From positions 2,232,001-2,296,000 of the forward strand of contig NZ_CP066771.1 of the NCBI RefSeq assembly GCF_016466415.2: a stretch of DNA of 64,000 nucleotides, written 5' to 3'. The notes under the pieces were generated by a model. The model was not told the DNA's origin. It did no database searches and was given only the letters and a program-made list of their open reading frames with translations. Made by a program: the position numbers and the translations under genes. Origin of the DNA: Ralstonia pickettii (GTDB lineage Bacteria > Pseudomonadota > Gammaproteobacteria > Burkholderiales > Burkholderiaceae). Shown here piece by piece: positions 60,763-64,000 of this stretch (its first letter is position 1; each line of letters starts with the position of its first letter).

Positions 60763-61296
60763 TCAGAACTTCGCGCGGTCTTCCGGCGGCAGGAACGACT
60801 CCGGCCGACGCCGCTTCTTCGGCTCAGGCCGGTAGTTCTCCGCCACGAACGCCTGCAGCCATTCCAGCGCTGCGGCATCCAGCGGCACGTTTTCGACCAT
60901 CTCGCCACCATCGAGCCAGCGGCCGGCCTCGTTGTAGCTCAGCGAAACCGTATGCGGAATCGCCCGGCCCTCGTCGGTCGTGCCCGGCTCGCCCAGGCGC
61001 CACAACACGAACCAGCAGGGCGCGGCGGAGGTCACGTTCAGGTAGTAGCCCTCGGCCTCGTCGCGAAACAGCGTGACGGAGAAGCCGGGCGTGAGCCAGC
61101 GCTCTTCGCCGGACCCATCTTCGGCACGGTCCAGGCAGCGCGGTGCCGTGCCGTATTCGCCAAGGTCGGGAACGACCGCCTCCAGCCGCCATTGGAACGG
61201 CTGCCAACGGTTGGCCGTGGGGCGGCGGCACAACACCACCGCCACACGCACAGACGGGCGATCAGCAGGCGCAGGCGGCGGCGACGTGGATTCCAT
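60763..61296 (-). CDS. DUF3305 protein
   Basis: A 177-residue soluble protein. The core RVAVVLCRRPTANRWQPFQW, then WRLEAVVPDLG, and the later LYLN-like YYLNVTSAAPCWFVLWRL match the DUF3305 family. It always seems to accompany DUF3306 in formate dehydrogenase loci (family knowledge), and no biochemical role is established. It begins 4 bases after the apbC stop, so it is likely co-transcribed with the Fe-S carrier. Confidence 0.88.
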   Translation of the reverse strand: MESTSPPPAPADRPSVRVAVVLCRRPTANRWQPFQWRLEAVVPDLGEYGTAPRCLDRAEDGSGEERWLTPGFSVTLFRDEAEGYYLNVTSAAPCWFVLWRLGEPGTTDEGRAIPHTVSLSYNEAGRWLDGGEMVENVPLDAAALEWLQAFVAENYRPEPKKRRRPESFLPPEDRAKF

Positions 61297-61300
61297 GGCG

Positions 61301-62392
61301 TCAGGTGTTCTGCACGACGATCGACGGGAACTTGCTCGTCATGTCCCTCGCCTTTTCGGCCACGGCGATGGCGACGCGGCGTGCGATCTGCTTGTAGACG
61401 CCGGCAATGGCGCCGTCGGGGTCGGCCACCACCGTCGGGCGGCCCGAATCGGCCTGCTCGCGAATGGACAGGTTCAGCGGCAGGCTGCCCAGGAATGGCA
61501 CGCCGTACTGTTCGCACATCTTCTCGCCGCCGCCGGCGCCGAAGATGTGTTCGGTATGGCCGCAGTTCGGGCAGCAGTACACCGCCATGTTCTCGACCAC
61601 GCCGATGATGGGAATTCCCACCTTCTCGAACATCTTCAGGCCCTTCTTGGCGTCGAGCAGCGCGATGTCCTGCGGCGTGGTGACGATCACCGCGCCCGTC
61701 ACAGGCACCTTCTGCGACAGCGTGAGCTGGATGTCGCCCGTGCCCGGCGGCATGTCGACGATGAGGTAATCCAGATCGCGCCAGTTCGTCTGCTTGAGCA
61801 GCTGCTCCAGCGCTGAGGTCACCATCGGGCCACGCCAGACCATCGGGTTGTCCTGTTCGATCAGGAAGCCGATGGAGTTGGCTTGCAGGCCGTGCCCCTC
61901 CATCGGCTCCATCGTCTTGCCGTCGGCCGACTCCGGCTGGCCCTGGATGCCCAGCATCATCGGCTGGCTCGGGCCGTAGATGTCAGCGTCCAGAATGCCG
62001 ACGTTGGCGCCTTCCGCAGCCAGCGCCAGCGCCAGATTCACGGCGGTGGTCGACTTGCCCACGCCGCCCTTGCCCGACGCCACGGCAATGATGTTCTTCA
62101 CGTTCGGCATCAGGTGCACGCCGCGCTGCACCGCGTGCGCCACGATCTTCATCGACACCTGCACGCTCACATTTTCAACACCTTGCACCTGGCGCAGCGC
62201 CCCGATCACCAGCTTGCGGATCGGCTCGAATTGGCTCTTGGCGGGGTAGCCAAGCTCCACGTCGAGCGCCACCTCGCCGCCATCGACCCGGATGTTGCGC
62301 GCCGATTTGGACGACACGAGGTCGCGCCCGGTATTGGGATCCACCACGCCGCGCAGGGCTTCGGTGATCTGTTCGATGGTTACGCTCAACAT
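61301..62392 (-). CDS. apbC: Iron-sulfur cluster carrier ATPase ApbC (Mrp/NBP35 type)
   Basis: A 363-residue P-loop protein. The N-terminal DUF59/MIP18-like domain (ITEALRGVVDPNTGRDLVSS) precedes the deviant Walker A ASGKGGVGKSTTAVNLA. The CxxC motif CCPNCGHTEHIFG binds a transferable [4Fe-4S] cluster, and MPPGTGDIQLTLSQ follows the family pattern. GGAG lies 4 bases before the ATG. It leads directly into the formate dehydrogenase accessory genes, matching their heavy need for Fe-S clusters. Confidence 0.95.
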   Translation of the reverse strand: MLSVTIEQITEALRGVVDPNTGRDLVSSKSARNIRVDGGEVALDVELGYPAKSQFEPIRKLVIGALRQVQGVENVSVQVSMKIVAHAVQRGVHLMPNVKNIIAVASGKGGVGKSTTAVNLALALAAEGANVGILDADIYGPSQPMMLGIQGQPESADGKTMEPMEGHGLQANSIGFLIEQDNPMVWRGPMVTSALEQLLKQTNWRDLDYLIVDMPPGTGDIQLTLSQKVPVTGAVIVTTPQDIALLDAKKGLKMFEKVGIPIIGVVENMAVYCCPNCGHTEHIFGAGGGEKMCEQYGVPFLGSLPLNLSIREQADSGRPTVVADPDGAIAGVYKQIARRVAIAVAEKARDMTSKFPSIVVQNT

Positions 62393-62594
62393 TTGCTCCA
62401 CAAATCTAATGCGAATGGGGGACGGGCCAACGGTGACGCGGCATGAACTTTGCGGCGCCCTGGCCACTCTATGTACTGTTTTGCTATTGTATTTTGCCGG
62501 CGCATCGTTCGTCCGATTCCCCCTCAATATCCCTCCGATGCGCCGGATATCGGCAAACCCACAAGAACCGATCCCGTTACCCGTAGGAGAAACC

Positions 62595-63224
62595 ATGAAA
62601 GCCAAGCTTATTTCCGTCTCGCTGATCGCCCTGCTGGCCGCCGGCTGCGCCACCGAGCAGCAGAACCAGACCGCCATGGGCACCGGCGTTGGCGCGGCCG
62701 TGGGCGCTGGCATCGGCGCGCTGGTCGGCAACGGCAAGGGTGCCGCCATTGGCGGTGCGCTGGGCGCGGCAACCGGTGCTGCCGTCGGCTACAACTGGGG
62801 GGCAATCAAGTCCAAGCTGGCTGGCGATACGGCCGGCACGGGCACGCAGATTTCGGAGCAGCCCGACGGCTCGCTCAAGCTGAACATTCCGAGCCAGGTC
62901 TCGTTCGATACCGACAGCGCGGTGATCAAGCCGTCGTTCCGCGGCCCGTTGGATAGCGTGGCACAAACGCTCACGCAACATCCGGAACTGGCCGCCAATG
63001 TGGTCGGCCACACGGACAGCACCGGCAACCCGAACTACAACATGACGCTGTCGCAAAAGCGCGCGCAGAGCGTGGCGAGCTACCTGACGGACCGCGGCGT
63101 GGCCCGCAACCGCCTGTCCGCCGAAGGCCGCGGCCAGAATCAGCCCGTTGCCGACAACGCCACCGAGGCCGGCCGCGCCCAAAATCGCCGCGTCGAAATT
63201 TATTTGAAACCAATTCAGGGGTAA
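62595..63224 (+). CDS. OmpA-family lipoprotein with glycine zipper
   Basis: A 209-residue lipoprotein. Lipobox LAAGC at 14-18 precedes a glycine-zipper segment (VGAAVGAGIGALVGNGKGAA). The C-terminal OmpA-like domain binds peptidoglycan: FDTDSAVIKPSFRGPLDSVA, VVGHTDSTGNPNYNMTLSQK, and the AEGRGQNQPVADN and RAQNRRVEIYL motifs. It probably tethers the outer membrane to the wall. AGGAGA precedes the ATG. It is divergent from apbC. Confidence 0.93.
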   Translation: MKAKLISVSLIALLAAGCATEQQNQTAMGTGVGAAVGAGIGALVGNGKGAAIGGALGAATGAAVGYNWGAIKSKLAGDTAGTGTQISEQPDGSLKLNIPSQVSFDTDSAVIKPSFRGPLDSVAQTLTQHPELAANVVGHTDSTGNPNYNMTLSQKRAQSVASYLTDRGVARNRLSAEGRGQNQPVADNATEAGRAQNRRVEIYLKPIQG

Positions 63225-63239
63225 CCCTGTCATAGAAAA

Positions 63240-63302
63240 CAGGTACCGCTTGCTACGCATTGCTGGCTCGCGATGCGTTGCTGACCTCCCGGGCGGTACC
63301 TG
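63240..63302. repeat. Nested inverted repeat between the OmpA-like gene and metG
   Basis: Outer arms CAGGTACCGC (63240-63249) and GCGGTACCTG (63293-63302) are perfectly complementary. Inner arms ACGCAT (63255-63260) and ATGCGT (63273-63278) nest inside. It lies 15 bases past the OmpA-like stop and ahead of the true terminator. Confidence 0.6.
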
Positions 63303-63332
63303 ATTTCTCCTCCTTTTCCGTTGTGGAAAGCT

Positions 63333-63360
63333 GCGCCGGCTCTGACCGGCGCTTTTTTTT
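63333..63360 (+). terminator. Rho-independent terminator of the OmpA-like gene
   Basis: GCGCCGG (63333-63339) pairs with CCGGCGC (63346-63352), followed by eight T (63353-63360). Confidence 0.9.
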
Positions 63361-63528
63361 GGGTCACACGATGCGCGGCATCGTGACGCATGGGCCGAAC
63401 TCCACGATCACACCCACCTTCCGCAGATTCGTCCGGGAACGGCCTGATACCGCCGGGCGCGCTAAAATATGCGTTTTTCCGCGCGCCGCGCCCTGTTCGC
63501 GGCCCGCCAGCACCTTTCTGGCCTGCCC

Positions 63529-64000
63529 ATGTCCGAACGTCGCATCCTCGTCACTTCCGCACTGCCCTATGCCAACGGGCCGATCCATATCGGCCACCTA
63601 GTCGAGTACATCCAGACCGATATCTGGGTGCGCTTCCAACGCATGCGCGGCCACGAGACCTATTACGTGGGTGCCGACGACACGCACGGCACGCCCGTCA
63701 TGCTGCGCGCCGAGAAAGAAGGCCTGTCCCCGCGCCAGCTGATCGAACGCGTCTGGACCGAGCATAAGCGCGACTTCGACAACTTCCTTGTCTCGTTCGA
63801 CAACTACTACAGCACGGACTCCGACGAAAACAAGGAGTTGTGCCAGAGCGTCTACCTCAAGCTCAAGGAAGCCGGCCTGATCGACGTACGCGAGGTCGAG
63901 CAATTCTACGACCCGGTCAAGGAGATGTTCCTGCCGGACCGCTTTATCAAGGGTGAATGCCCGAAGTGCGGCGCAAAAGACCAGTACGGCGATTCGTGCG
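63529..64000 (+). CDS. metG: Methionyl-tRNA synthetase (partial, 5' end)
   Basis: The first 157 codons of a class I synthetase that charges tRNA-Met. The start [18 protein letters not shown] leads into the HIGH motif as HIGH in [14 protein letters not shown]. The zinc-binding insertion begins at [14 protein letters not shown] at the window edge. The catalytic KMSKS and the C-terminal dimer domain lie outside. The start at 63529 is the family start. It faces away from the nested repeat and terminator upstream. Confidence 0.97.
   Translation, partial: MSERRILVTSALPYANGPIHIGHLVEYIQTDIWVRFQRMRGHETYYVGADDTHGTPVMLRAEKEGLSPRQLIERVWTEHKRDFDNFLVSFDNYYSTDSDENKELCQSVYLKLKEAGLIDVREVEQFYDPVKEMFLPDRFIKGECPKCGAKDQYGDSC

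Overview
The window looks like a chromosomal segment of a betaproteobacterium of the Burkholderiaceae, most likely a Ralstonia of the pickettii type. The evidence is the high G+C content, the gene strings trxB/ftsK-lolA-rarA-serS-tRNA-Ser, hemC-hemDX-hemY opposite ppc, nadE-glnB and argH next to a large basic amino acid decarboxylase, and a complete formate dehydrogenase locus with DUF3305/DUF3306. The genus is an inference from gene order and protein character. No database search was possible.

Layout. 1-3.1 kb: a minus-strand operon for a membrane-linked three-part dehydrogenase (cytochrome c, TAT-exported subunit 3, GMC flavoprotein), followed by a ribbon-helix-helix protein cut by the window edge. 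3.4-12.7 kb: an accessory region. It holds a LysR relic, a surface lipoprotein, a divergent cbb3-like terminal oxidase (ccoN, ccoO, monohaem cytochrome c) with a SCO copper chaperone and an unknown membrane protein, a bestrophin-like DUF4239 protein, and wrecked genes. The wrecks include two diverged C-terminal remnants of a recombinase, one on each side of the oxidase genes. The region ends at tRNA-Ser(CGA).

12.8-29.5 kb is mostly core: tRNA-Ser, serS, rarA, then an inserted ureohydrolase/transporter/LysR module, lolA, ftsK, trxB, an Smr protein, a TRIC-like channel, PII, a methyltransferase, nadE and a FemAB-like acetyltransferase. 29.8-41.7 kb: ppa, a catabolic aldehyde dehydrogenase/SDR/MFS group, the haem genes hemC-hemDX-hemY and ppc. 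41.7-46.5 kb: a scar in which a DHA2 transporter and its LysR regulator have each lost the 5' half, a ferritin-like protein, an ECF sigma/anti-sigma pair, and argH.

46.5-62.4 kb is transcribed almost entirely leftward: apbC (Fe-S carrier), DUF3305, DUF3306, a 719-residue multi-ferredoxin, a TorD-like chaperone, the TAT-target peptide, formate dehydrogenase alpha, beta, a small lipoprotein, the gamma subunit, a small secreted protein, Cu/Zn SOD, fdhD, dcd and the decarboxylase. The window closes with an OmpA-like lipoprotein and the start of metG on the plus strand.

Functionally the window is rich in respiratory electron transfer: three separate membrane redox systems (GMC dehydrogenase, cbb3-like oxidase, formate dehydrogenase), each with dedicated maturation genes. 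I found no CRISPR array, intact insertion sequence, prophage or defence island. The most unusual stretch is the oxidase segment bracketed by recombinase relics and the dyad-rich DNA in front of it.
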